Shown here: one piece after another, positions 7,577 through 16,119 of the stretch
Layout of the letters: every line of letters begins with the position of its first letter
How positions within the stretch are numbered: position 1 is the first letter of the stretch
Assembly (NCBI RefSeq): GCF_018917965.1
Contig: NZ_JAHLPP010000008.1
Coordinates: 1-32,563 of the forward strand
Reading direction: 5' to 3'
Source of the DNA: Pseudoflavonifractor sp. MSJ-37
GTDB lineage: Bacteria > Bacillota > Clostridia > Oscillospirales > Oscillospiraceae
DNA: 32,563 nucleotides
Program-made: the position numbers and the translations under genes
The notes under the pieces: model-generated
What the model was told of the DNA's origin: nothing
What the model saw: only the letters and a program-made list of their open reading frames with translations
The model's database searches: none

Positions 7577-9007
7577 TTAGAACAGGCCCACGGTGTGGAA
7601 GATGAAGACCAGGATCATACAGAAGACGCTGGCCACAGCATCGGGGATGGTGATGTACTTCAGGCCCTGAGTGATCTTCTCCAGGTTGAAGAACCGGGAC
7701 ACGACCCAGAAGCCGCTGTTGGTCACATGGTTGAAGCACAGGGTGCCGGCGCCGATGGCCAGAGTGGTGGCCACGGGGCTCAGGCCCAGAGAAGCCATCA
7801 TGGGGGCGACCACGCCCACGGCGGTCAGGCCAGCAGTGGTCATGGAGCCGACGGCGGTCATCATGACAGCGCCGGTCAGGTAGGGGATCAGGATGGCGGG
7901 GAAGCCGGTGCCGCCGATCAGGTCGCTCAGCAGGGGGATGGCGGGGCAGGACTGGATGACCTTGGAGAAGGCGCCGCCCATAGCGGTGATCAGCAGGGCG
8001 GCCAGGGCCACCTCGAGACCACGGGCGATCCAGCTGTTCAGCACGACCTCGTTGAAGCCGGCGGGGTCCTTGCCGGTGGCCTCCAGGTTGCTCTTGCGGA
8101 CGGAGGCCTTGTGGCAGCAGCCCAGGATCATGGTGTAGAACACGGCGATGCCCAGAGCCACGATCTTGTCGCTCATGATGGCGGCGACGGTGCGGATCAT
8201 GGCGTCATCGGGGGCGCTGTCGGGGATGAACATCTTGATGACGGAGCCGCCGGCGATCAGGATGACGGGGATGGCGATGGTCATGAAGGAGGCGAACGCG
8301 CCGGGCAGATCGGCGTCCTTGATGAGCAGCTCGTTCACGTCGTCGGACTTGGTCTCTTCCAGACCCTCGACCACGGCGGGCACGGGCTCGATCCACTCCT
8401 TCTCACACCACTTCTTCAGGACGATCCAGGTCAGGAAGAAGGCGATGACGGTGACCAGGATGCCCCAGCCGATGACGGCGCCCAGATCCGCCTCCAAGGC
8501 GATGGACACGGCCAGGATGCCGGGGGTGGGGGGCACCATGGCGTGGGTCAGGTTCAGGCCGGTCTGAGTGAAGGCGGCCATAGTGGACATAGAGATGTGC
8601 TTGCGCTTGGACAGAACGTTGGCGATGTTGGAGCACAGGATGGTGGTGATATCACCGAACACGGGGATGGACACCACATAGGCGGTCAGAGACGGAGCCA
8701 ACTCCAGGTTCTTGCCATGGAACAGCTTGATGAAGCAGTTCGCGATGGACTTGGCGGCGCCGGTGTCCTGCACGCCCATGGCCAGGATGGCGCCGAGCAT
8801 GATGGGGATACCGAGGCTCTGGAGGGTACCGCCGAAGCCGCCGGTCAGCAGGCTCAGCGAATCGACGAAGGAGAAGCCATTGACCATGGCCATGACCAGG
8901 CCGACCAGGAACAGTGCGAACGTGGGGTGCAGCTTGACTTTGATGATCAGCAGGACCAGGACGGCGATCGCGAGCACCAGAGTCACAAGGAACATACCAG
9001 CAGACAC
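7577..9007 (-). CDS. GntP-family gluconate/sugar-acid permease
   Basis: A 476-aa integral membrane transporter of the gluconate:proton symporter (GntP) family, with 12 or more hydrophobic segments along its length. Family-like segments include IPVFGDITTILCSN (about 115-128), SMSTMAAFTQTGLNLTHAMV and PPTPGILA (about 160-167). GTG at 9007 is preferred because GGGAG lies 8 bases upstream; ATG at 8995 is the alternative. GntP carriers import gluconate and related aldonates or hydroxy-acids. As first gene of the minus-strand cluster it would feed the dehydratase and aldolase. It has its own strong promoter with a leader of about 280 nt and a hairpin terminator after it. The exact substrate is unknown. 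Confidence 0.92.
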   Translation of the reverse strand: MSAGMFLVTLVLAIAVLVLLIIKVKLHPTFALFLVGLVMAMVNGFSFVDSLSLLTGGFGGTLQSLGIPIMLGAILAMGVQDTGAAKSIANCFIKLFHGKNLELAPSLTAYVVSIPVFGDITTILCSNIANVLSKRKHISMSTMAAFTQTGLNLTHAMVPPTPGILAVSIALEADLGAVIGWGILVTVIAFFLTWIVLKKWCEKEWIEPVPAVVEGLEETKSDDVNELLIKDADLPGAFASFMTIAIPVILIAGGSVIKMFIPDSAPDDAMIRTVAAIMSDKIVALGIAVFYTMILGCCHKASVRKSNLEATGKDPAGFNEVVLNSWIARGLEVALAALLITAMGGAFSKVIQSCPAIPLLSDLIGGTGFPAILIPYLTGAVMMTAVGSMTTAGLTAVGVVAPMMASLGLSPVATTLAIGAGTLCFNHVTNSGFWVVSRFFNLEKITQGLKYITIPDAVASVFCMILVFIFHTVGLF

Positions 9008-9293
9008 TCTAAAAACTCCCTTTCCGTTTTAGGATAGTCACGCGGCCGGAAACCTTCCCAGAAATACGGCCGCGCGGTGCGGCTGACGACACAGCCGCGG
9101 GATCACATCTACCTTCCCAAGTGGATGACGATCAGATCGAACGCGTGGTGAGCGTCCCTCCTTTCCCTCCGGTGAGATCCTGTCCCGGTGGAGCGGTGCA
9201 TGACAGAAGCACATTTCCACGATGCGGAATAGCATTTCACTAGATGACTCCAAAAAAGAACGACCATTCGTGCCGTCCATTTTTGTCACAGAC

Positions 9294-9322
9294 ATCATAA
9301 CCATTCCACGTGGATTTGTCAA
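9294..9322 (-). promoter_or_regulatory. Sigma-A promoter of the permease gene, with palindromic spacer
   Basis: On the minus strand, TTGACA (9322-9317), a 17-bp spacer and TATGAT (9299-9294) form a near-consensus promoter. The spacer contains the perfect palindrome TCCACGTGGA (9305-9314), a plausible operator half-way between -35 and -10. Transcripts would carry a 5' leader of about 280 nt (9008-9290) in which I recognise no riboswitch. Confidence 0.82.
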
Positions 9323-9534
9323 GCATCGACGAAAAAACCGTTCGGTCCAGTTGCTGCGTAAACTGTTTTGGACGATTCTTGTATGCCTATATTTGTATTT
9401 AAAACCATATAATTACAAAATTTATGCACACATCATTTTGAATGGAACAGTGCGATTTTTTGATATTTTATGAATCGACTGTGCTGTCACGAGGGAAAAA
9501 CAGGAGATGTCTGCTCCATGGAGCGAAGTAGGAT
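9323..9534. other. AT-rich divergent control region between permease and AraC-type regulator
   Basis: There is no gene here. Bases about 9370-9480 are strikingly AT-rich (runs such as TATTTAAAACC and GATTTTTTGATATTTTATG) against a GC-rich background, consistent with UP-element or bendable regulatory DNA. The perfect 12-bp palindrome GCTCCATGGAGC (9513-9524) lies 10 bases upstream of the regulator's -35 and is a candidate autoregulatory site. Confidence 0.5.
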
Positions 9535-9564
9535 TTGACATATTCGGCACCCGTATGATATAAC
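9535..9564 (+). promoter_or_regulatory. Promoter of the AraC-family regulator
   Basis: TTGACA (9535-9540) is followed after 18 bp by TATAAC (9559-9564), with TGATATAAC making an AT-rich -10 area. It lies about 45 bases upstream of the regulator start, which has GGAGG at 9596-9600. Confidence 0.72.
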
Positions 9565-9610
9565 TGTCTCACCGATCGAACGACAAAGCAGCGACGGAGG
9601 CCCGGTCCAC

Positions 9611-10459
9611 ATGAAAAAGGAAGAAGTTTACAAATATTCGTTCAAGCTGGAGCGGAAAACGGCCTCGCTCTATGTGCAGAACACCGGCAGACAGCAGTGC
9701 GCCCCCCGCTACAGCTGGGGACCCGGCATCCGGGACCACTATCTGATCCACCATGTGCTCTCCGGAAAGGGATGCCTGATCGTGGGCGAGGAGCGCTGGC
9801 CGTTGTCCAAGGGGGACACCTTCCTCACCTATCCGGACACGCCCATCCTCTATTATGCCGATGAGCAGGACCCTTGGGAGTATGTCTGGGTGGGGTTCTA
9901 CGGCTCGGATGCCCGCAAGCTGGTGGAACAGACCGCCTTCGCCCCGGCACGGCCGGTGCTCCACGCCTATTTCCCGGATGAGATCGCCCGGATGTTGCTG
10001 GACCTGTGTGGGGAATACGGCACCGCCCCCTGGTGCGGCCCGGCCATGACCGGACAGCTCTACCGGTTCCTGGCCTTCCTGATCGAGCGGGCCCAGTGCC
10101 TCTCCGGCGGAGCCGCCGTTCGGGAGGACTGCGCCGAGACCGCCGCCCACTACATCATGAACCACTATGAACAGCCCATCACCATCGCCGCTCTGGCAGA
10201 CCTGACCGCTGTGAGCCAGAGCAGTCTCTACCGGAGCTTCAAGGCCCGGTTCCATGTATCCCCCAAGCAGTTCCTCAACTCCTACCGGATTGAGCGGGCC
10301 AGCTTCCTGCTGACCAACAGCATCTATTCCATCCGGGAGATCTCCAACTCCGTGGGCTTCGACGATCCCCTCTACTTCTCCCGGGCCTTCAAACGGCTGA
10401 AGGGCATCTCGCCCCGGGCCTTCGCGGAGCGGTATGGCGCGCGGCCACAGGAGGAATGA
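9611..10459 (+). CDS. AraC-family transcriptional regulator (cupin sensor plus AraC HTH)
   Basis: A 282-aa protein with the two-domain AraC layout. Residues about 20-130 form a cupin-like sugar-sensing domain (GPGIRDHYLIHHVLSGKG, then GDTFLTYPDTP). Residues about 180-278 carry the double helix-turn-helix, with the typical second helix and tail (IREISNSVGFDDPLYFSRAF, KRLKGISPRAF). Start ATG 9611 follows GGAGG at 10-bp spacing. It is divergent from the GntP permease and 335 bp upstream of mglB. It could control either cluster, or both, in response to galactose or an aldonate. A strong terminator follows, so it is probably monocistronic. The ligand is not known. Confidence 0.92.
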   Translation: MKKEEVYKYSFKLERKTASLYVQNTGRQQCAPRYSWGPGIRDHYLIHHVLSGKGCLIVGEERWPLSKGDTFLTYPDTPILYYADEQDPWEYVWVGFYGSDARKLVEQTAFAPARPVLHAYFPDEIARMLLDLCGEYGTAPWCGPAMTGQLYRFLAFLIERAQCLSGGAAVREDCAETAAHYIMNHYEQPITIAALADLTAVSQSSLYRSFKARFHVSPKQFLNSYRIERASFLLTNSIYSIREISNSVGFDDPLYFSRAFKRLKGISPRAFAERYGARPQEE

Positions 10460-10478
10460 CGGAAAAGTCCATATAAAT

Positions 10479-10523
10479 AAAGGTCCTCTTCCGATCGGCA
10501 CCGATCGGAAGAGGACCTTTTGC
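10479..10523 (+). terminator. Intrinsic terminator after the AraC-type regulator
   Basis: A very long, nearly perfect stem (10479-10498 with 10501-10520; the closing pairs must open to give a loop) starts in an A-run and ends in TTTT, so it could act on both strands. Confidence 0.88.
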
Positions 10524-10678
10524 AGGTTCTCTGGCATTATTTCCGTCGCTGTTTCCCGCCGGATGGTCAAATAAACCTCGGCTAAATGGCCGGATATGCC
10601 CTCTTTTTCGCAAATCATCCAATGATGAGGTGGAGAGACGGCTCTGGTTTGGAAAAAATATCTATGAATGATCGGTCC
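10521..10678. other. Intergenic DNA upstream of mglB
   Basis: There is no coding sequence. The dyad TCATC-CAAT-GATGA is at 10615-10628 and an AT-rich patch at about 10650-10670. Both could be regulator or catabolite-control sites, but no consensus was recognised. Confidence 0.35.
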
Positions 10679-10712
10679 GTCCATTTCATTCGAATTGGAC
10701 ATACGCTATAAT
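10679..10712 (+). promoter_or_regulatory. mglB promoter with overlapping inverted-repeat operator
   Basis: A perfect TATAAT (10707-10712) has only a weak -35 (TTCATT, 10684-10689, 17-bp spacing). The -35 area is covered by a 22-bp inverted repeat (10679-10700) with arms GTCCATTTC and GAATTGGAC, one mismatch and a 4-bp centre. A weak -35 under a dyad is typical of a regulated promoter. The neighbouring AraC-type protein or a LacI-type repressor may bind it. Confidence 0.7.
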
Positions 10713-10794
10713 AAAGACAAGCCAGCCGGCGTGTGCTGCCGGCGTGATGGTCCCGCCGGATGGCGGGGCGACATTCAAAGGAGGAACGATCGAC

Positions 10795-11916
10795 ATGAAC
10801 AAGAAGATCCCTGCTCTTGCGCTCGCACTCACCATGACCGCCTCTCTGGCCGCCTGCGGCGGCAATAACGGCGGTACCGCCAGCACGCCTGCCCCCGCCG
10901 GCTCCACTGCTCCCGCCGGTCAGCAGTCCGACCTGAAGGTCGGCGTGTTCTACTACAACTTCGCGGATGCCTACATCTCCACCGTCCGCTCCGCCATGGA
11001 TGCCCAACTGGACGGCCTGGGCGTGACCTATCAGAACTTCGACGCCCAGACCAACCAGGGCGAGCAGACGAACCAGGTCAACACCGCCATCACCGACGGC
11101 TACAACCTGCTGATCGTCAACGTGGTGGAGAACGCCTCTCCCGACGCCGCCCAGAACATGGCCGACGCCGCCAAGGCCGCCGGCATCCCCATCATCTTCT
11201 TCAACCGCGACTTCGACGCCTCTGTCATCCAGAGCTATGACCAGTCCGCTTTCGTGGGCACCGATCCCGCGGAGGCCGGCCATATGCAGGGCCAGGCCAT
11301 CGGCGAGTATCTGGTGGAGAACTACGACGCCGTGGATCTGAACGGCGACGGCAAGATCTCCTATGTCATGTTCAAGGGCCAGGAGGGCAACCCCGAGGCG
11401 GAGATGCGTACCCAGTACGGCGTGGAGGATGCCAACACCGTCCTGGAGGCCGCCGGCAAGCCTGATCTGGAGTTCTATGACGCCCAGAACGAGAAGAAGT
11501 ATCTGGTCGACCAGACCGGCGCCTGGTCCTCTCAGGCCGCCACCGACTACATGAACACCATCCTGGGCCAGTACAACGACGGCAACAACAACATGGTCGA
11601 GCTGGTCATCGCCAACAATGACGGCATGGCCGAGGGCGCCATCTCCGCCCTCCAGCAGGCCGGCTACAACCAGCCCGGCAGCGATAAGGTGATCCCCGTC
11701 TACGGCGTGGACGCCATGGCTTCCGCCGTGGAGAAGATCGACGAGGGCATCATGGCCGGCACCGTCAAGCAGGACGGCGAGGCCATGGCCGCCACCATCG
11801 CCACTCTGGTGCAGAACGTGAAGGACGGCGCTGCCCTGATGGACAACACCGACCAGTATGTGGTGGACAGCGACGCCGCCAAGATCCGCGTCCCCTACGC
11901 CATGTATACCAAGTGA
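10795..11916 (+). CDS. mglB: Galactose/methyl-galactoside ABC transporter substrate-binding lipoprotein
   Basis: A 373-aa extracytoplasmic binding lipoprotein. ATG 10795 follows AAAGGAGGAA. The signal peptide ends in the lipobox L18-A-A-C21, so C21 is the lipidated residue, followed by a Ser/Thr/Ala/Pro/Gly linker (about 28-42). The body is a periplasmic-binding-protein type I fold. [15 protein letters not shown] matches the calcium-binding loop of the E. coli galactose-binding protein, and [16 protein letters not shown] and [13 protein letters not shown] match its sugar-site segments. It captures galactose or glucose outside the cell and delivers it to MglC/MglA. It is first in the mglBAC-gal cluster, with its own regulated promoter and a stable hairpin after the stop that may raise its expression over the downstream genes. 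Confidence 0.95.
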   Translation: MNKKIPALALALTMTASLAACGGNNGGTASTPAPAGSTAPAGQQSDLKVGVFYYNFADAYISTVRSAMDAQLDGLGVTYQNFDAQTNQGEQTNQVNTAITDGYNLLIVNVVENASPDAAQNMADAAKAAGIPIIFFNRDFDASVIQSYDQSAFVGTDPAEAGHMQGQAIGEYLVENYDAVDLNGDGKISYVMFKGQEGNPEAEMRTQYGVEDANTVLEAAGKPDLEFYDAQNEKKYLVDQTGAWSSQAATDYMNTILGQYNDGNNNMVELVIANNDGMAEGAISALQQAGYNQPGSDKVIPVYGVDAMASAVEKIDEGIMAGTVKQDGEAMAATIATLVQNVKDGAALMDNTDQYVVDSDAAKIRVPYAMYTK

Positions 11917-11958
11917 TCGAACGGGACCGCCGTTCATCCTGACCCCACGATCGACGGT

Positions 11959-11989
11959 CCGCGGGGCTGCCTTCCGGGCAGCCCCGCGG
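11959..11989 (+). other. Intercistronic hairpin between mglB and mglA
   Basis: A 13-bp GC-rich perfect stem with a 5-nt loop has no T-run after it. It is more likely an mRNA-stabilising or partial-termination hairpin than a true terminator; this is common after abundant binding-protein genes. It lies within the 166-bp mglB-mglA gap. Confidence 0.6.
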
Positions 11990-12082
11990 GCGCCCGTGGA
12001 GCCCCCGCCTGTGCTCCCTCTCCCCACTCAGTGGAGGAGTGGCGCAGGCAGCGGCTTCGCGCATATGGAGAGGAGGAATTTT

Positions 12083-13582
12083 ATGGACCAGCCGGTACTG
12101 CTGGAAATGAAGGGCATCTGTAAGGAGTTCCCCGGAGTGAAGGCCTTGGACCACGTGGATCTGAAGGTCCGGGCGGGCACCGTCCACGCCCTGATGGGCG
12201 AGAACGGCGCAGGGAAATCCACCCTGATGAAGTGCCTGTTCGGGATCTACAGCCGGGACGCGGGCACCATCACCCTGGACGGCCGGGAGATCCATTTCAA
12301 GAGCTCCAAGGAGGCGCTGGAGAACGGCGTCGCCATGGTCCATCAGGAGCTGAACCAGGCCTTGACCCGCACCGTGAAGGACAACCTCTGGCTGGGGCGC
12401 TACCCCAAGGTGGCGGGCTTCGTGGTCAGCGAGCGGATCATGGACCAGCGCACGAAGGAGATCTTCGACACGCTGGAGGTCTCTGTGGACCCCAAGGCCG
12501 TCATGTCCACCCTGCCGGTCTCCCAGCGGCAGATGGTGGAGATCGCCAAGGCGGTCTCCTATGACGCCAAGATCATCGTGTTCGACGAGCCCACCTCCTC
12601 CCTCACCGAGTCCGAGGTGGAGCACCTCTTCCGCATCATCGATATGCTGAAGAAGAAGGGGTGCGGCATCATCTACATCTCCCACAAGATGGACGAGATC
12701 CTCCGGATCAGCGATGACGTGACCATCATGCGGGACGGCGCCTGGGTGGCCACCCGGCCGGCCAGCGAGCTGACCATGGACGAGATTATCCGCCTGATGG
12801 TGGGCCGTGAGCTCACCAACCGCTTCCCGCCCAAGGAGAACGAGCCCGGCGAGGTGATCCTGGACGTGGAGCATCTGAAGGGCAGATACACCCGGCTGAG
12901 GGACGCCTCCTTCCAGCTCCGCAAGGGCGAGGTGCTGGGGATCGCCGGTCTGGACGGCTCCGGCCGCACCGAGGTGCTGGAGAACCTGTTCGGCTCCATG
13001 ACCCGGGACGGCGGGACCATCCGGCTCCATGGCACAGAGATCCACAACCGGAGCCCGCGCGAGGCCATCCGGAACGGCTTCGCCCTGCTGACCGAGGAGC
13101 GCCGGGCCACCGGCATCTTCGGCATCCGGGACATCAAGGACAACACCGTCATCTCCAACCTGAAGAGCTATCTGAAGGGCGGTATCTGCCTCAGCGACAA
13201 GAAGATGACGGAGGACACCGAGTGGGCCATCCAGGCCATGCACATCAAGACCCCCAGCCAAAAGACTCAGATCCGTTCCCTGTCCGGCGGCAACCAGCAG
13301 AAGGTCATCATCGGCCGCTGGCTCCTGACCAAGCCGGAGGTCCTGCTGTTGGACGAGCCCACCCGCGGCATCGATGTGGGCGCCAAATATGAGATCTATC
13401 AGCTCATCATCGATCTGGCCAAGGAGGGCAAGGGCGTCATCATGGTCTCCTCCGAGATGCCGGAGCTTTTGGGCGTGTGCGACCGGATCCTGGTCATGTC
13501 CGGCGGATGTCTGGCCGGCGAGGTGGACGCCAAGACCGCCACTCAGGAGCAGATCCTGACGTTGGCCGCCAAATATGTTTGA
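12083..13582 (+). CDS. mglA: Galactose/methyl-galactoside ABC transporter ATP-binding protein
   Basis: A 499-aa tandem ATPase of the sugar (MglA/RbsA) class. Start ATG 12083 follows AGGAGG. The first domain has Walker [10 protein letters not shown] (39-47), the signature-like [14 protein letters not shown] and Walker [12 protein letters not shown]. The second has the degenerate P-loop GLDGSGRTE typical of this class, the signature SGGNQQ (about 400) and [16 protein letters not shown] degenerate second nucleotide site is normal here. It powers sugar import with MglC and lies between mglB and mglC, 23 bp before mglC. The order B-A-C is as in E. coli. Confidence 0.95.
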   Translation: MDQPVLLEMKGICKEFPGVKALDHVDLKVRAGTVHALMGENGAGKSTLMKCLFGIYSRDAGTITLDGREIHFKSSKEALENGVAMVHQELNQALTRTVKDNLWLGRYPKVAGFVVSERIMDQRTKEIFDTLEVSVDPKAVMSTLPVSQRQMVEIAKAVSYDAKIIVFDEPTSSLTESEVEHLFRIIDMLKKKGCGIIYISHKMDEILRISDDVTIMRDGAWVATRPASELTMDEIIRLMVGRELTNRFPPKENEPGEVILDVEHLKGRYTRLRDASFQLRKGEVLGIAGLDGSGRTEVLENLFGSMTRDGGTIRLHGTEIHNRSPREAIRNGFALLTEERRATGIFGIRDIKDNTVISNLKSYLKGGICLSDKKMTEDTEWAIQAMHIKTPSQKTQIRSLSGGNQQKVIIGRWLLTKPEVLLLDEPTRGIDVGAKYEIYQLIIDLAKEGKGVIMVSSEMPELLGVCDRILVMSGGCLAGEVDAKTATQEQILTLAAKYV

Positions 13583-13605
13583 CATAAGAGGGAGGAACAC
13601 GATCC

Positions 13606-14676
13606 ATGAGCAATGAGTCCAAGGAGCTGGCCGCGAACGCCAAGCGCTTCGACCGCAAAACTCTCGGCGACAAGCTGATGAACAACGCGCTGTACATCCT
13701 GATGATCCTGGCGGTCATCTACATCCAGTTCTTCTGCAACTCCAACTTCCTGGCCCCCGCCTCTCTGGTGAACATCCTGTCCCAGACGGCGGCCTATCTG
13801 CCCGCGGCTCTGGGCATCGCGGGCTGTATCGTCCTGACCGGCACCGACCTGAGCGCCGGCCGGTGCGTGGGTCTGACCGCCTGCATCTCCGCCTCTCTGC
13901 TCCAGAAGGTGGGCAGCGCCAGCAAGATGTGGACCAACATCGGCACCCTGCCCGTGCCCGTGGTCATCCTGATCGTGGTGCTGATCGGCGCTCTGGTGGG
14001 CGCGTTCAACGGCTTCTTCGTGGCCAAGTTCAAGCTGCATCCCTTCATCGTCACCCTGGGCACCCAGCTGATCCTGTACACCTGCCTCCTGCTGTATGTC
14101 CAGCAGGGCAACAACGGCGGCATGGCGATCTCCAGCCTGGATCCCAGCTACACGGACTTCATCAAGGGCTCCTTCGTCAGCGTGCCCACTGGCAACGGCA
14201 CCAGCACCCCCATCCCCAACTTCGTCTGGTTCGCCATCCTGCTGACCGCCCTCATGTGGTTCATCTGGAACAAGACCACCTTCGGCAAAAACATGTTCGC
14301 CCTTGGCTCCAATGAGGAGGCTGCCCGGGTCTCCGGTGTCAACGTGTTCGCCACCACCATCATGGTGTTCGCTCTGGCCGGCGCCATGTACGGCTGGACC
14401 GGCTTCGTGGAGGGCGCCCGCATCGGCTCCAACACCGCCAACACCGGCTTCAACTACGAGCTGGACGCGATCGCGGCCTGCGTCATCGGCGGCGTCTCCT
14501 TCGTCGGCGGCATCGGCAAGATCCGCGGCATCGTGATCGGCGTGCTCCTGCTCCGGCTGATCTTCGTCGGCCTGAACATGGCCCACGTCTCTCAGGACCT
14601 GATCTATCTGGTCAAGGGCGGCATCATCCTGTTCGCCTGCGCCCTGGATATGCGCAAGTATCTGGTCAAGAAATGA
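13606..14676 (+). CDS. mglC: Galactose/methyl-galactoside ABC transporter permease
   Basis: A 356-aa inner-membrane permease of the branched sugar-transporter family (BPD_transp_2), with about eight to ten hydrophobic segments. It has the typical GTDLSAGRCVGLTACISA segment (about 84-101) and the ATPase-contact region ALGSNEEAARVSGVNV (about 230-245). GAGGAA lies upstream of ATG 13606. It is last in the transport unit and followed by a terminator. RbsC/XylH paralogues differ in detail, but gene order and MglB identity make galactose the likely substrate. Confidence 0.94.
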   Translation: MSNESKELAANAKRFDRKTLGDKLMNNALYILMILAVIYIQFFCNSNFLAPASLVNILSQTAAYLPAALGIAGCIVLTGTDLSAGRCVGLTACISASLLQKVGSASKMWTNIGTLPVPVVILIVVLIGALVGAFNGFFVAKFKLHPFIVTLGTQLILYTCLLLYVQQGNNGGMAISSLDPSYTDFIKGSFVSVPTGNGTSTPIPNFVWFAILLTALMWFIWNKTTFGKNMFALGSNEEAARVSGVNVFATTIMVFALAGAMYGWTGFVEGARIGSNTANTGFNYELDAIAACVIGGVSFVGGIGKIRGIVIGVLLLRLIFVGLNMAHVSQDLIYLVKGGIILFACALDMRKYLVKK

Positions 14677-14700
14677 ACGAAACAGGGCCCAGTGCCCGGG

Positions 14701-14733
14701 AGAGGGCCACGCTTTCAGCGCGGCCCTCTTTTC
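14701..14733 (+). terminator. Terminator (possibly leaky) between mglC and galK
   Basis: A 13-bp stem with one mismatch (14701-14713 with 14717-14729) and loop TTC is followed by TTTCT. No good promoter is visible in the 34 bases between this hairpin and galK, so read-through probably supplies the gal genes. Confidence 0.75.
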
Positions 14734-14767
14734 TGTCTCCCATCATCCCATACGAGTAGGTGACTAT

Positions 14768-16066
14768 ATGAGAACACTTTCTGAACTGTATCAAGCGCTG
14801 GAGGACGGTGCGCTGGACGACTGCCTGCGTACCCTGGCCTGTCTGGGGGTGGAGGAACGCCCAACGATCCAGCGGGCACGGACGGCCCGAGTGGCCAGGG
14901 CCTTCCAGGAGACCTTCGGCCGGGACGACCGGACAGAGGCGGCCATGCTCTCCGCTCCTGGCCGGACGGAGATCGGCGGCAATCACACGGACCACCAGCA
15001 CGGCCGGGTCCTGGCCGCGGCAGTGGACGTGGACCTGCTGGCCTGCGCCGCGCCCAACGGCACGCACACGATCCGCTTCCAGTCTGAGGGCTGGCCTCTG
15101 GTGGAGGTAGACCTGTCCGACCGGTCGCCCCGGCCGGAGGAGAAGGAGTCCACCGCCGCCCTGATCCGGGGCATGGCGGCCCGGGCGGCCCAGCTGGGCT
15201 ATGTGCCCGCAGGCTTCGACGCCTATGTGGTGTCCGATGTCCTGCCCGGCTCCGGTCTGTCCTCCTCCGCCGCCTGCGAGGTCCTGATCGGCAATATCCT
15301 CAATGTGCTCTTCTGCCGGCAGGAGCTCTCTCCGGTGACGATCGCCCAGATGGGCCAGTACGCCGAGAACGTATATTTCGGAAAGCCCAGCGGCCTCATG
15401 GACCAGATGGCATCCTCCGTGGGCGGCGCGGTGGCCATCGACTTCGCCGATCCATCCGCCCCTGTGGTGGAGCCCCGCAAAGTGGATCTGGCGGCGGAGG
15501 GCTATGCCCTGTGCATCATCGACTCCGGAGCGGACCACATCGACCTGACAGCGGAGTACGCAGCCATCCCTGGAGAGATGAGGGCTGTGGCCGCCTTCTT
15601 CGGGAAGGAGGTCCTCCGGGAGGTGCCCGAGGACGCGTTCCTAGCGCATATCCCGGAGCTCCGGGCCGCGGCGGGAGACCGGGCAGTCCTCCGGGCCCTC
15701 CACTTCTTCGAGGAGGACCGGCGGGCCGCCGCGGAGAGCGCCGCTCTGGCCGCCGGGGACTTCCAGAGCTTCCTGGAGCTGGTCCGGTCCTCCGGGCGGT
15801 CCTCCTGGGTCTATCTCCAGAACGTGTCCCCCGCCGGGACAGTGCGGGAACAGCCGGTAGCCGTGGCTCTGGCCGCCGCCGAGCTCGCTCTGGGCGGCCG
15901 GGGGGCGTTCCGGGTCCATGGCGGCGGGTTCGCCGGGACCATCCAGGCCTTCGTGCCGCTGGACCTTCTGGAGACGTTCCGCCACAGGGTGGAGGCTGTC
16001 CTCGGAGAAGGCCGCTGCCATGTCATGTCCATCCGTCCCGTGGGCGGCGCGGTCCTCTGGGCCTGA
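14768..16066 (+). CDS. galK: Galactokinase
   Basis: A 432-aa GHMP kinase that phosphorylates alpha-D-galactose to galactose-1-phosphate with ATP. The galactokinase signature is at residues 64-77 (PGRTEIGGNHTDHQ), the GHMP phosphate loop at about 160-170 (PGSGLSSSAAC), and the third motif GGGFAGTIQAF near the C-terminus. The protein is somewhat longer than E. coli GalK (382 aa) because of an extra N-terminal stretch of about 40 residues. The ribosome site is weak (TAGGTGA). It opens the Leloir block galK-galE-galT-galM and follows the transporter genes across a terminator. Confidence 0.95.
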   Translation: MRTLSELYQALEDGALDDCLRTLACLGVEERPTIQRARTARVARAFQETFGRDDRTEAAMLSAPGRTEIGGNHTDHQHGRVLAAAVDVDLLACAAPNGTHTIRFQSEGWPLVEVDLSDRSPRPEEKESTAALIRGMAARAAQLGYVPAGFDAYVVSDVLPGSGLSSSAACEVLIGNILNVLFCRQELSPVTIAQMGQYAENVYFGKPSGLMDQMASSVGGAVAIDFADPSAPVVEPRKVDLAAEGYALCIIDSGADHIDLTAEYAAIPGEMRAVAAFFGKEVLREVPEDAFLAHIPELRAAAGDRAVLRALHFFEEDRRAAAESAALAAGDFQSFLELVRSSGRSSWVYLQNVSPAGTVREQPVAVALAAAELALGGRGAFRVHGGGFAGTIQAFVPLDLLETFRHRVEAVLGEGRCHVMSIRPVGGAVLWA

Positions 16067-16119
16067 GCCGTCCATCCTATCCGATCCATCCACCATTCCG
16101 CAGGGAGGTAATCTCAACT

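Noticed and set aside
7595-9037. Plus-strand open frame opposite the GntP permease
   Set aside because: Extremely Asp/Gly/His/Gln-rich with no domain; antisense shadow of a membrane protein gene.
9038-9322. 94-codon minus-strand frame in the permease leader
   Set aside because: It starts inside the promoter, spans the -10, and has no ribosome site or motif; treated as non-coding leader.
10615-13600. Minus-strand open frames opposite mglB and mglA
   Set aside because: Antisense to clear ABC transporter genes; no start signals or recognisable domains.
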